The notes beneath the pieces are model-generated. The model was not told the DNA's origin. It ran no database searches and was given only the letters and a program-made list of their open reading frames with translations. DNA of 64,000 nt, taken from assembly GCA_029990175.1 (NCBI GenBank), contig JARKIP010000049.1, positions 10,518,001 to 10,582,000 of the forward strand, given 5' to 3'. A program made the translations under genes and the position numbers. This stretch comes from Petunia secreta. Taxonomy: Eukaryota > Streptophyta > Magnoliopsida > Solanales > Solanaceae. Positions within the stretch are counted from its first letter, which is position 1, and every line of letters starts with the position of its first letter. Below, piece after piece: positions 22,467-34,503 of this stretch.

Positions 22467-25400
22467 TTACCGCCCCACGCTTAGACCTTTGCTTGCCCTC
22501 GAGCAATCATCAAAAACAACTTCCCAACTAAAACAACACTTGATAGAACATGTCTACCTATGGTTATGGTTGATACCGACCATTAAACAAGAGCATAAAT
22601 ACCTACCATGTGACCCACAGCATGCCAATAATTCACCATGTTTCAAAACACTAGAACGACCAATCCAAGACATCTCGATCTCAAAAATCGACTTAATGAA
22701 ATCAAGCTTTCACAAAATCACACCCCTTCACTAAACCAAGAAGTCAATAACTTCACCTATCTCGCACAAACTATGTGCCTTCACCAACAATCAAGAGAGC
22801 GTCCCAAATATCACATAGAATATATTTCAAGAATAAATGAGGGACATAATATAGAAAGAATTCACTCGCTCTCAAAGAAGAAGTTCACGTGCCACACACA
22901 ACGTACCATAGGCTTGCCCGTAGTGTAGGACTCCACTAATGTAAGCTCACTCAAGTCGGGATTAACTAGGACTTTACGGGTTGTAATGTGGGCTAAAGGA
23001 CGAGTAGGATAAATATGGATAAATAATGATTACCTAGCTAAGCACTTTAATACATCACTTTAATTTTTATTTTCACCATTCTTCTCAAAACCAACCAAAC
23101 AACCACCCAAACATACACAACAAATTCCCTCTCAATTTAGGCAATTTGCAACTTTACTTTTGCACAACACTAGCAAGGATTGAGACTTTTATTTTCTTTT
23201 GTTTTCTTTATTTTTCTCTTTTCGATATTTTTCTCAACCTTGCCAATGTTTCTCTTTTTTTCCTCAAAGTGCTCCATATTGTTTTCTTTCATTGGTTCCA
23301 CTCAAAAGCCACCCAATCATCTAACCACAACTCCATGAACAATCAAATATTTTTCAATTAAAGTGCTATAAGGAGTAAGGGTTCAAAAAGAAGATAATTA
23401 AGAACAAAAGGGGTAAGGCTTGAATTGTGGGTGCCAACAAAAAGGTCAATAGGCTCAAAAGAGCTCAAGAAGGATAATATTAAAGGGTAGGCTAATCAAC
23501 GCTAGAAAGACTTATCAACGAAATGCCTGTATCATCTCCCGATTAGAACAAACCTAGGATTTCGCTTTGAACACACACTGGGCAAGTTCTAGACATCAAT
23601 ATGCGGCACGGAACATAAGAAAAGGTAACTCACATCACACATGGCACATAGTTCACTAAAGACGGTTTCATTCCAACTCTCGGTTCAAGCAAACAAGGCG
23701 CAATTTTGGAAATTTAAGCACTAAGGCATAATGGTTCACAAAAAAATCAAGTAGTTGAGCCTAAGCGTCTCAAACGGGTCATTCAATTTTTTCTAGGCAT
23801 GCATCACAATTTTAAGACCAAAGGGGATTCAAAAATAGCAAATGCTCAAGTCTAAATTCACCGGTATCAAACAAACCAAAGGCACCTAGTATTCTACCTT
23901 TTTTTCCTACAATATTCTACTAACTAATACTATACTACTCTTAAAAATAAAATTACCCGGTTCAAAGGTCTACCCATAGAAAAGAACCGAGGCCATAAGA
24001 AAAACCACGGGCCGGATGACTGTACCACTAACTAAAACTAAAAACAAAATCTTTTTGGAATTTTTCATTAGTTTTCTAGTTTTTTTTTATTTTTTGATAT
24101 CTTAAAGCAAGAAACAAATAAAAATAACGTCAAATGACAAAAATAAAAATTGCAAAAATTAAATACCTAAAGGTACAATCATCCATAACCTCAAAACGTG
24201 GGAAGGTTCCCCCACCCCACACTTAAAACTAAGCAATGTCCTCAATGCGAGAAAAATAAAGTGCTAGAGTAAAAGAAGCTTCCCTGAAGGCCGAAAGATC
24301 TAGCCTTTGGCGCTAGCAGTGACGCCATCTCCATCGCGAACCAACCAATAAAGCGTCCGTAACATACAAGATACTCAGACTTCCCCCAACGTGTCGTCAT
24401 TTTAAGGCAGTAAAGGGTGCAACACCCCACACTTGAGCTCGGCATAGCAAAAACCTACAAAACATGTAACTGCGCGCACAAGAATTAACGGGTGTCGTAA
24501 CGACCCCACACTTAATCCTAACTATACTATAAAGCAAGTAATACGAACTGACTAATCTAAAAATAATCAAGGAAAAATAATGGAGACTGCGGGAGGATGC
24601 AAAAGTTAAGCTTCAGACACCTATCATGCTTGACAATGAATTTTGGCACACTTTAAATTATGTACAATTCAAATTTAGCTCAAGAGGGACTAATTTTAAC
24701 CTCGAAGAGCATCACAATGGTCAATTTATTACTATATGTAATTTTTCTACTCAAGAATTCACAAAAATTCAACTTTTAGTTGTTGCGGCATTTTATCGAA
24801 CATGATGTGTGCGTCGCTTGTAAGCTTTAATAATCAGAGATACTTAGAGTAAAAGAACCCCCCCCCCCCCCAAATCTCATGGGAGATCACTTACAGATAC
24901 CAGTATTACCCAACAAGATTCAAGGTTTCAACACAGATTCAAACAGTTCCCAGCTGCGATTAACGACTAGAACTAAGGGTGAAGGGAATGAGACTGCCAT
25001 GGAAGAACCAGCAGCAGTTGCGACGGAACAAGAGGAAGATAAACTTACCAGATCAGTTTTTAAGCAATGAAGAAAGTGGATCAAATCTCTTGCAGGAATA
25101 TGATGCGTTGTTTCTATTGTTCTTAGGTGGATCAGTTTTTTTTCCTGCTTTATTTCGTTCAACCAAGAACAGAGGGAAAAAGGGAGTCTGTTTTTTTTTT
25201 AAGTCTCAGCTTCATGGGTCAACGGGTCGACCCATAAAAACCTTAACTTACCTTGAAACGTGCGATGAGGAAGGTGATGCACGCTAATAGCGTGTCCAAA
25301 TCTTGCGTATTCCGTTAGAGACTCGCGATGCAGCAGCGACGCCTTGTTGTAGCATTTCAAATATTTTCACTCACTGTTGGATTTCCGCTATGGCATAGGC

Positions 25401-26202
25401 GACGCTCGAGCAGTAGCTTTGGCTGGTCGTTGCTGAAGTGTTTTGCTGAACGCTATGGCATACACGTCGCCTGGTTATAGCTTTCTATATTTTTCACTCA
25501 CTGTTTTACTCGACGCCATGGAGTAAGCGACGCAGCAGCTATGGCGTTTCTGATTTTTCTGGAACGTTAGCTGATACGCGATGAATGACGCGACGTGTGA
25601 GCTGTAGCATCTCTGGATGTTGCTGAAATTTTCATGCACGCTATGGGCTGGACGACACAACCCTATAGCTTTCAAGTTTATGAGTTCTTTGGGTCACTCA
25701 AAGCTACGCTAACAGCGTCGCTTGGACTGTAGCGCTGTAGCTGCTCAGCTACTTCAATTTTGGAACATCCATGCCTTCCACTAATTCCCCTTTTCTTCAA
25801 GACAAGATGTTCAACACTTCAACATGCCAAACCTTGAAATTAGCACATCCTCCGAAAGTCCCGAGCCCTACAACTACGTAATGCTAAATGAGTAAAAACA
25901 ACTAAAAAAATAAAATATGGGTTGCCTCCCAACAAGCGCTTGATTTAACGTCGCGTAAGACAAATTCATCAGATTTGTCTCCACCTTGAACGAATGAATT
26001 GTATCCCCAACTTTGCCTCAAGCTTATGACTATGGTATTGAGGTGGTGGCAAAAATACAAAAGGACAAACAATGTCGCATTTTACACATCTTAGCCTTTA
26101 AATGAGGGATGTCATTTTGTCTCCTCGGCATCACAAGTTTTAAACTATAGGCACCTTGTTCCTCCTCCTTTGATTTCTTCATAGGCTCGGGTGGCTCAAT
26201 TT
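22467..26202 (-). other. Interior of the Athila-like element without genes
   Basis: No credible ORF in 3.7 kb. It contains four CCCCACRCTTA words (22472-22485, about 24218, 24425, 24505), which in sense are AAGTGTGGGG polypurine-like motifs; the first adjoins the 3' LTR and is the likely real tract. A C run is at 24860-24872. A degenerate GCTATGGCATAGGCGACG array lies at 25265-25745. Confidence 0.6.
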
Positions 26203-26951
26203 TTATATCACCATCCAAACACAATGTTGAAAAATGATGGAATGAGGTCCAATGCACTTTATTTCTAAAATTGCATTACTTTTGACACCCTCACTTGCAC
26301 AAACACTAGAGTCCTCAGATATGATGTTTTCTTTTTCCTCACTTGACTCTAATGTGATTTCCTCAACTTCGACATCATCAACTAATATTGGTTCGAATGG
26401 TAGAAATTCTACTTTTTGCTCCTCAAATTGGTTCCTAAGCTCTTCTATCACAAATCTACTATTCATGACAATTGATAATTGGGCATTCGACACCTCAACC
26501 ATGTCACTCAAATTCGCATCCAAATCGTGAATAGCTAAACCAAATTGATCAATTTCTTGTGTGAGCTCCACTCTTTCTTCCATAAATTGCCTCGTCATAT
26601 TTGTTATTTCCTTAGAAAAATCCTCATATGCTTCAAAGAGTTTGGTGTGCTCCATTATCCAAGTTCCCTAACAACCTGCACTTTATCGCTCCTATCAAAC
26701 TCACAAACACTATTAGAATCATCACACCTATTGATTGGGGAAAGAGTATGACACTTAGGACAAGAATTTCACAGACCACCAAACAATTTGCAAAAGTTCC
26801 AGTCAAAGGTTGTAGAAAATTCACATAACCAGTCCCGTAGGGTTGAAAGACTTGGACAATTTTCTCACAAGTGTGTTCCTCCACACAGTAAACAAAGATC
26901 ATCAAACTTTGAGCAACTATCATTCGACCAGTTTTCATTAAAAGATGCCAT
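26203..26951 (-). pseudogene. gag-like N-terminal protein of the Athila-like element
   Basis: From an ATG at 26949-26951 the frame reads MASFNENWSND, then CSKFDDLCLLCGGTHL and a stop. CLLCGGTH looks like a CCHC knuckle (C-x2-C-x3-H) whose last Cys lies beyond the lesion in another frame. Downstream (26655-26203) a 150-codon ORF is acidic and predicted coiled coil (EERVELTQEIDQFGLAIHDL). I infer one decayed gag-like gene with frameshifts; such short knuckle proteins occur in non-autonomous plant LTR elements. Confidence 0.5.
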
Positions 26952-27041
26952 GTTAACAAGTAACACAAAAATAAACTAGACAAAAAATTAAACCTGAATA
27001 GAAAATAATAAATCATTCAAAAAGAAAACAGTCAATTATTT

Positions 27042-27058
27042 AGTCCACGGCAACGGCG
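27042..27058 (-). promoter_or_regulatory. Primer binding site, Athila type
   Basis: Sense TTGGCGCCGTTGCCGTGGA starts 7-10 bases after the LTR end. It matches the TGGCGCCGTTGCCGGGGA site usual in Athila-like elements with one change. Confidence 0.8.
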
Positions 27059-27067
27059 CCAAAAACA

Positions 27068-28322
27068 TGTTTCTCCCAAACGCACACGCAAGTATACGTG
27101 GTCAACAAGTAATAAAGTGATAAATCGAGTATTATTCCCACGAGGACTATTGTGTCTGACTGAATCTTAGCAAACAATTTCCTAAAACCTATTCAGGGAT
27201 CTTTTTCCACTGATGGTTTGTAATTTACTAACAAAGCAAATGATATTTAAAAGCAAGTAATTGAAATCCAGTATTCAAGAGCAAACTATAGTTTTTATCA
27301 ATAAGTAAGAAACAGTCCAGAGTCAGAGCTACAAACAATCCAGTTGAGTTTTCTAGTTGATTCTACTTCTCGATTTCCTAGATTCCGAACTAACAGGTTA
27401 ATTATATTCGTGAAAACCTGTCGATTCTTCACGAGTCTATGCAAGCTACTCTAAAGCCTATATTTCTATGGAATTAAATCACATGCATGAATTAAAGAAC
27501 TCTGTATTTAGCTAAGCAAGGCGAATAGGTATATGTCTATCCTACTCGCAAATCGATTCTCTGATGCCCAGGTTCACAATCAAGCCCTATTCTTTCTATG
27601 TGCATTTACAAGTTGCATCTGTCGAGTTCAACTTGTAAACTGTAGATAGTGTTCAATTATCAGGCCTGAATAACCAAACAATTAGGCTCAAGAAAGAATA
27701 AACAATCTGTAACGGTAAATCAATAGGAAGAATTCAACTTTCAAACATCAACCTTCATGTATTTGCTCTAACCATAGAACGAACAAACTATAGAATTAAA
27801 GAGAAGAATAAGAGAAAGAGAGAAAGAACTTGTTTATAAGACATCTAGGGCTTCTCTGCTCTCCTCCATGTCTCCCCTCTAAAAACAAAATTAAAATACA
27901 ATTTACAGTGTTTACAAAGTCTTCCCATAAGTTAATCCTAAACGTAAACTAAATTGGAAAAGTTGGGGTCGCAGAACAAAAAGCCATGGGGAATGCCTCG
28001 CATGGTTATGACTTCTGAGAGTCGCGCACTACAGGCCATGTCTCGCATGGTTATGGCTTTTGGAAACCTGAAGCTATAACAAATCTGTAGCTTGCTCCAT
28101 AGCTTTCCGTCTAATGCCATATCCCGCAATTACCTAAGTTCATCAATTCTTGCTTGATTTTATCCATCTTCACTTCGTTTGCGCTTGTATTCATCCAAAT
28201 CATTCCTACAATCACAAACACAATAAGTGAGCGCAACAATCATAATTATTTCGTGCAATGGGCGAATAACATATCAAAATGTGCGGAAATATTAAGGTAA
28301 AATAGGCTAATATTGCCAAACA
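27068..28322 (-). repeat. 5' LTR of the Athila-like element
   Basis: 1,255 bp copy of 21215-22466 with scattered substitutions, next to the primer site. TATA motif about 27890-27910. Confidence 0.9.
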
Positions 28323-29911
28323 TCAATCCCCCCCAGCCAGTAATATCTAGTCTCTCTGGTCAGAGTGTGTGAATGAAACCCGGTCACACTAGGTGTTTCA
28401 AGTCCCGCCTGAACCAGAGGGGCTGTATCCTCCAGACGGGTAGTATCACACGCGACCGGACTGTGTGTCCAATGTCCAACCTCTATGAGGGACTCCAAAT
28501 CACACATAACATGATCACAATATAAGCATAAGCATGTATGAGGCATAACACATGTTGCAACAATAGATATGGACTCAAAGGAATGATAAAAAAACTCTTG
28601 ATAGAATTATAGACACAACCTAGAACTCAGAATTTGTTCTTTGAATTTTTATAAAAATTTCGGCAGAGTTTCCCCTGAAACTGGATGATCTGCAAAAACT
28701 GAACCAGTATTATACTATACACGGGAGTGGATACTCAGATAAACTAATAACATAAACATGTTAAACGGATAACCAGATAAGACAACTGGATAACATAACA
28801 AATCCGCAGATAGAATGTCTGGACATCTCCACTGTCCTGCCCTTCCGACCTAATTTTCAGAGTGTAGATCAAAGATATAGACTTCATGCTCTGTATGAAA
28901 GTTGTAGATATATGTCTTTGGATTCTGGAGATTCTTAAAGCATCTAAATATCAATTTTGTGCAAGGAGTTATGATCAATATAGTAAAAGCCGTCCAAAGA
29001 TCAAAATGATTTTCCAGATTTTGAAACGTTTTGTCTTTTGCTGATTCGGACATCTTTCACCTTGGATTTTAGTACCAAATTAAGTATATACAAGGTTTCC
29101 TTGATACCATACAAGTTTCTCATAAGAAACACTATGTTTAGAACTAAGAAAAGTTTCAAAAGCTAAAAGATTCATGCCTTTCCAAAAGAAAGGTTTAGTG
29201 TTACATACCTTTGATGTTTCTTGCTTCTAAACTTTGTTTCCCTTGAATTCCAGACCTTCTAAAGCTTAAACAAGCTATAATACAGAATTTAGGTACTTTA
29301 CTTAGCCATGAAGTAATTCTAATACTCAAGCTATAGACGAAATTGAAGGTAGCACAACGTTACCTTAATCGCGTAGAGCATTCTGACGCAATCTGTCTTC
29401 AATTTCGAGTAAAGATCGATGTTCTTTCTTCAAAACCATCAAAATGGATTTAAACCCAAGAGCACACTGCTTCTATCATGAAGTTGCTGGAAATGACGAG
29501 AAAATGATGAATTTTCTCTTTTATACTTGAAACATTTCAGTTTTAGTCCTCTTTTGCGCTTATATCCCTTTTTCTTGCCTGACTTCTGATACTCATATCT
29601 TTTTATCCAGACATTGTATGAACCAACCGTCAAAAGTTTTGGAAACTACACTCCAATACTTTCAATTTGGTATATGATATGTCCCTAAAATACCTCATAT
29701 AACACACGGAATTAATTACTGAAAAAGCTTCGTTACAAGGCAATTCGTTAGTCGATTTTTCCGTAACTTAAATCCGACTTTTTCCAAACTTTATATTCAA
29801 TATATAAACATCTTATATGGTTATATTATGACTTTAAACTCACATAAATCATTCTTAACATGTCATTAGAATGATATACGTCACTTTAGACATACGGGGT
29901 GTAACACTCTT

Positions 29912-29947
29912 GATGGTTGGTGTCTTGGCCCGATTTGCCTCGCATCA
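29912..29947 (-). repeat. Element F 5' LTR, second part
   Basis: After the second CTCTT copy the sequence continues GATGGTTGGTGTCTTGG... and ends CGCATCA, the TGATGCG start of the LTR in sense. It completes the LTR broken at 20281. Confidence 0.7.
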
Positions 29948-30280
29948 AGCCGCCTCTTTAAGCTCCCCCATACGCCTATAATCATCATTCACTCTATTGG
30001 GTGAGAAGGGTTTAAGTATGAAACTTTTTCCCTCATGCTTAGCCGTATAAGTATTGGCTCAGCCATTATGCATCACAGGTCTATCATATTGCCAAGGCCT
30101 TCCCAACAAGATATGGAAAGCTTGCATAGGCACAACATCAAACATAAGCTCGTGTTGATAAGTCCCAATCTTGAACTTGATCAAAACTTGCTTCACCACT
30201 CTTAACTCCCCACAGTCACTCAACCATTGCAATCGGTACAGATGTGGATGTTTAAGAGTAGGCAACTTCAACACTAAACG
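29948..30280 (-). pseudogene. Aspartic protease C-terminal fragment, gypsy
   Basis: The frame from 30274 to 30059 reads LKLPTLKHPHLYRLQWLSDC and DVVPMQAFHILLGRPWQYD, which is the protease segment after the active site (compare 5900-6060). The catalytic DSG part is missing because the sequence passes into an LTR remnant at about 30280. Homology continues to about 29948 (complement of the RVNDDYRRM-like segment). It is the target into which element F inserted. Confidence 0.75.
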
Positions 30281-30950
30281 AAAAATCCTTAAGAGATACG
30301 ATGACTCTTGTAAAAAGTTCGATCAAAGCTGGACTGATGTTCAATTAGAGGCACTAAGAGAAATCAAGCCAAAAAGGGTTTCATTGAGAGATCTCTCAAG
30401 TCTTTCATTCAATATCAAAGGTGTCTAATGAGAAATAAACCCTAATGAAGGTATTTATAGGTTCCTCTTCACATAGTATTAAATGTCAAAATAGCCCACA
30501 AGTTGGGTCAAAACAATATGGACCACGCAGGGCCAAATTAGGGAATAGTCTTAAGTTCAATAAAAATCCTGTCACTGTTGGAACAGGCTGAGGTTCTCCG
30601 GCTCTGGCACTGGGTGGTCTGCCGTGATTCAGGGGCACTCCGCCAGGCAAACTTCAGAGAGTTGTTGATTTGACACTTAGCCGCATTTGGAGCGTTTTAG
30701 GAGGAGGCGGTCCGCCCACCCCCAGAGGCAGTCCGTCCATGTCCGTCCAAGCCTCTGGATTGCTGAACAGTGCTGAGGCGCTCCAACTTGATGCAAGGGT
30801 GGTCCGCCCTCACATGTGCTGAAGCGCATGATCTTCAAATCACTCCCAAAGCTTATATCTTCCAAGCCCTTCCAAACCAAGTGTATGTGAGCATCTTGAA
30901 TCTCCTTAGCTTGACTCCGAGTGAGTCTTGAGGTATTTTGAGCTGCGTCA
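30281..30950 (-). repeat. LTR remnant with GC boxes
   Basis: In sense it starts TGACGCAGCTC at 30950, runs through GGAGTCAAGCTAAGGAG (the polyprotein tail found at other LTR starts), boxes at about 30590-30810 and a TATA motif (complement of GTATTTATAG, 30451-30460). Its U5 end is truncated at the protease fragment. Confidence 0.7.
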
Positions 30951-31204
30951 AGACTGCTACATTTTGAAAGAATATACTCTAATTTTTTCTATTATCACTG
31001 TATACTCTTACAGTATATTGTTCGAACATAGAATTTTCCAAAGGTAAAATGACATTGTGTATTGTAAAAGCATATAGTATACTCTAAGGATATACAGTAT
31101 TTCAAAGGTATAAAGTAATAACGAAAAATTACAGTATACTATTTCAAAACATAACATTCTTCAAATGAATACACTATATATTGTATAAGTATACATTATA
31201 CTCT
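30951..31204. other. AT-rich tract with GTATAC words
   Basis: No gene. Repeated AGTATAC/GTATACT words at spacings of 20-40 bases; nothing else recognised. Confidence 0.4.
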
Positions 31205-31440
31205 AAGGAGTCGTTTGGTTGGAGGGCTAGTTATACATGGATTGTAATACATGGATTAGTAATATATGAATTAGTAATACATGGATTAGTAATACAAGAA
31301 TTATTTTTTATCCAGTGTTTGATTCATTGTATTAAAAGTTAGATATACATGGTATAACTTAATCGTGTGTTTGGTTTAATACTGTATAACCTTTTATTTA
31401 CAATTATACTCTTGGCTTCTATTGGGGTTTTCTATTTTAA
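31205..31440. repeat. MITE-like sequence with short tandem ACATGGATTAGTAAT repeats
   Basis: Begins GGAGTCGTTTGGTTGG, a start typical of plant MITE-like repeats, followed by about four copies of ACATGGATTAGTAAT (31236-31295). A partner terminus (GTGTGTTTGGTTTAA) occurs at 31363-31377 in the same orientation, so ends are not proven. Confidence 0.4.
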
Positions 31441-32145
31441 TTGGTAGTCCTGACTCACAAGTTAAGTGATCCTCGGTGAGCATCATTGGCAAAACAACAG
31501 ATAATCCAGAAAATTTCATTCATAAGGTTTCTAAATGCCATGTGGCTTTTTGTTAAGTAATTGTTCAAATTACTAATCTTCATTCAACTATCATTTCCGA
31601 CACAAGTTTAACTAATCCTCATCAAGGAAATCCACCAACAACAAAATGTTCGACTTCCTCACTTATGTCATATGTAAGTAAAGCATCACAATAGATAAAG
31701 CCAACTCAAAGGCGCTAATCCACCTCGTGCATACATAATGCAATTCATAGCTAACAGAGTAAGATGTTAAACAAACTAATTACAATAAGCCATTGCACAT
31801 AGCACTAATTACAATAAGTCATTGTACATAGCACTATGAAGGCGCTAAGCTGACTGAAGCAATACTACTCAGTCTTAATTAAAATGTCATCACCCTAATT
31901 ATAGAAGAGTTAAGCTTTATAAGACACACTAGTTAACAAAAAATTATCATCCTCATGCTTACACTGGTAGTTACAATAGGGCAATGCTATTATCTTCTTT
32001 TTTATCAAAATATGATAAGAAACTCATGTCATTAGAAAATCCCTACTCAGTCTTAATTAGAAAGTCATCACCCTAATTACACAAGAGTTAAGCTTTATAA
32101 GAGACACTAGTTAACAAAACATTATCATCCTCATGCTTAATTAGA
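31441..32145. other. Gene-free region with a ~97-bp direct duplication
   Basis: 31865-31961 and 32043-32139 are imperfect direct copies (CTCAGTCTTAATTA...CATCCTCATGCTTA). Otherwise AT-rich, no ORF. Confidence 0.6.
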
Positions 32146-32430
32146 ATGTCAAAAAGTGGAGTTCGATTCTTCAGTTTTTCAACCATAACACCAAATCATG
32201 ATATAGTGGAACCAAAAGCATGGAAAAACAATATAGAAAAATCCCCAACAACTTCCAACGATTGGGAATCAAATCCAAACTGTTTTGATGATTTTTTTTG
32301 TGATTTTTCAACTTTTCACTTTTTTTCTTTTTGTCAAAAGCAGACACAAACAAAAGACTTAAAGATACGAGGCATGATAAACAGGACGAGGATTTGTAAG
32401 AACAAACCCTAGCCGTGCTCTGATACCAAC
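32146..32430 (-). other. Truncated leader and primer site of element E
   Basis: T-rich leader text like that at 16800-17000 and 19250-19500, ending at a full GCTCTGATACCA complement (32417-32428) next to the LTR at 32431. The rest of the interior is deleted. Confidence 0.7.
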
Positions 32431-33279
32431 TGATGCAATATAAAATACACGGAATCTAACAAGATAGAAACGAGATAGAAGGAAGGGAGAAAGAGATAGA
32501 AGCAAGACGTAATTTGAACAATAATCAAAGTAGTACCGAGGAACTAGTCTCTATACACCTTCGATGATTTCAAAAGATACCTATACTAAGAAAATTAACC
32601 TCAAGATTACAATGGATCTTGAAATCATGTTTGATCAAGAGGATTGAAGTTCAATTGGATTCACCAAGTAAATTCAAGCCCAAAAAGGGTTTCTTCATTG
32701 AGATATTCTTAAGTTTTCATGTTCAATATTCAAGGTAGGGCAATGAAATAAAAACCCTATGTGTGGTGTTTATAGGTTTTCCAACGCTCTAAAGAAATTC
32801 TAAAATAGCCCCACAAGTTGGCTTTAATGATAAAGAACACGCAGGGTTGAAATAGAAAATAGTCAAGAAAATAAACAAAAATTTCGTCAAGGCTAAAATA
32901 GGGGGAGGCAGTCCGCCTTTTCCATCTAGGTGCTCCGCCTCAGCAGTTCAGAGAGTTATCCAGAATGAGGCACTCCGCCTCTGTACAGTAGGCACTCTGC
33001 CTCAGCAAACTTCAGAGAGTGGTTAACTTTGTACTTAGCCGCATTTCGAGAGTTTTTGGCACTTATGGAGGTTAGGCGTCCGCCCACCTTGGGAGGTGCT
33101 CCGCCTCTGCCTGGGATGTTCCTGGGGCACTCTTCCTTGATCTTGGGGCACTCCACCCTTCACAGAAACTATGGCATGCGGTCTTCAACTCATCTTTAAA
33201 GCTCTTGACTTTGCATCCTTTGCGCCCTTCAAGCTTGGCTCTTGATGGTTGGTGCTTAGGCTCAATTTGGATTGCATCA
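32431..33279 (-). repeat. 5' LTR of truncated element E
   Basis: 849 bp. In sense it starts TGATGCAATCCAAATTGAGC and ends TTATATTGCATCA. Boxes such as GGCAGTCCGCC and GGTGCTCCGCC occupy 32905-33115; TATA motif near 32765. Only leader and LTR survive. Confidence 0.8.
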
Positions 33280-33710
33280 TCTTCTCATGATGAGATAAGA
33301 TATTTAAGAAAATTGCCAATTTTCACTACTTGACATAATTACTATTAGTCAAACCTCTGGTATTCTTAGTTAAGAGAAGTATCTTCAGGAAGGTATTCTA
33401 TCCATTCTTAATTTATCAACACATACAATGTCACTTTTATGTCTGATACAACTCAGATGAGACATAATTATAGGAATTCTTGCACTCATACTATATGTAA
33501 TCTCACGCCTATCAGTACGTTGTCTTCGCAGAAAATGGGGACGAGCCAAGATAAGGCAAAGAAGCATAGAAAAAACTCGCTCATACATCATACACTTGTC
33601 CTTGTTGAGCTAACCTACTCTTGTAGTAGATCGTTGTGTGGGTGTCAGCTTTTTCTTGTAGGGTTAGATGATGTGATTTCAAGGAAGAAATCCTTTCAAT
33701 AAGGGGAGAA
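33280..33710 (+). pseudogene. 3' interior end of element G (polyprotein tail)
   Basis: Just before the LTR the + strand reads DVISRKKSFQ, TAA, GENDA, equivalent to the ILRTKSSQEGEDDA tail of the intact element, with a nonsense codon replacing Glu. The purine tract AATAAGGGGAGAA adjoins the LTR. The preceding 380 bp is open in places but shows no recognised domain. Confidence 0.55.
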
Positions 33711-34503
33711 TGATGCACTTCAAATTGAGACAAGATGCCAACCATCAAGAGCCAAGCTAAGGAGATGCGAGGGCTTGAGCTTTGAAGTAGAGCTTGGAGG
33801 AACAAACGAGTGAGGCCGCAGTTTCTTACCAGGGTGGAGCACCCTAGAGTCAGGGTGGAGCACCCCAAAGTCAGGGTAGAGTTCCTCAGAGTCGGGGTGG
33901 AGCGCCCTAGAGCCAGGGTGGAGCACTTCAGAAATATCCAGCTGCAGGATCTCCAAGGGCGAAGCACCCTTTCCTCAAGGCGGAGCACCTTAAGGCTCCA
34001 GTATTGTGAATTTTGGCTAAGTCTAAAGATGCCAGCTCTCTGAAGTTTCCAGGGCTGAGCGCCCATGGCTCAGGGTGGGCCACCCAATGCCCAGATTTCC
34101 ATTACAAGATTAGTTTAGTCTCTACAGTATTAATACTTTATTGGCTATGTGCAGTCTTTTATATTTAGCCTATTTGGTGGCTATTTTATGACACTTTAGG
34201 CGTATAAGGGCTGACCTATAAAAGCCTTACAATTAGGTTTACTTCGTTAGCTAGTCATTATTACAGAACATAGAAACAAGACGTTGTCTTTATAGAAGCT
34301 TGAAGCTTCACCTTTATCTCCTTAGACTTAGAATCCATGAAAATCATCACTAGTATGATTCCTTGATCGGTTCAAGTTTCTCTTTCTTCCTTGGAATAAA
34401 TCTACATATGTGAGTTTGATACCTTCTTGCTTCTATTTTATGTTCTTCCTCGTCTTACTTTCTTGTTTAGTTGTCATTTTTATCATTATCTTTGCTTACA
34501 TCA
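33711..34503 (+). repeat. 3' LTR of element G
   Basis: 793 bp, TGATGCACTTC...CTTACATCA. U3 holds about nine copies of the box GGGTGGAGCACCC in near-regular 20-30-bp steps (33832-34088). TATA motif CCTATAAAAGCC (34216-34227). The R/U5 part resembles 480-660 and the F LTR. Confidence 0.8.

Larger units (their letters stand above)
21215..28322 (-). mobile_element. Athila-like non-autonomous LTR retrotransposon
   Basis: 7,108 bp with two ~1,250-bp LTRs of high similarity. The primer site next to the right LTR reads TGGCGCCGTTGCC in sense (27042-27058), the type seen in plant Athila-group elements (tRNA-Asp). No protease, RT or integrase is seen in the 4.6-kb interior, only a gag-like remnant near the primer site, so it is probably non-autonomous. 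I found no convincing target duplication (CCTAT before, TCAAT after), possibly because of later change. It is inserted in a repeat of the solo LTR. Confidence 0.85.
20282..29906 (-). mobile_element. Solo LTR (~2.5 kb, Tekay-like), split by an Athila-like element
   Basis: The inserted unit starts TGTCACGACCC and ends GGGGTGTAACA and is flanked by the perfect duplication CTCTT (20277-20281, 29907-29911). Without the nested element it is 2,517 bp (20282-21214 plus 28323-29906) with no protein domains, which fits a solo LTR. In minus sense it reads TGTTACACCCCG...GGTCGTGACA, a form common in long-LTR plant chromoviruses; the Tekay assignment is inference. Near 21013-21125 there is a ~70-bp direct repeat (GGTGTTATGGGCTATATCCC). 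Confidence 0.8.

Noticed and set aside
24879..25287. Possible small genes on either strand near 25 kb
   Set aside because: Short overlapping frames in the interior of an LTR element, no domains, no conserved start.
21215..28322. Intact target duplication around the Athila-like element
   Set aside because: CCTAT and TCAAT do not match well enough; not claimed.
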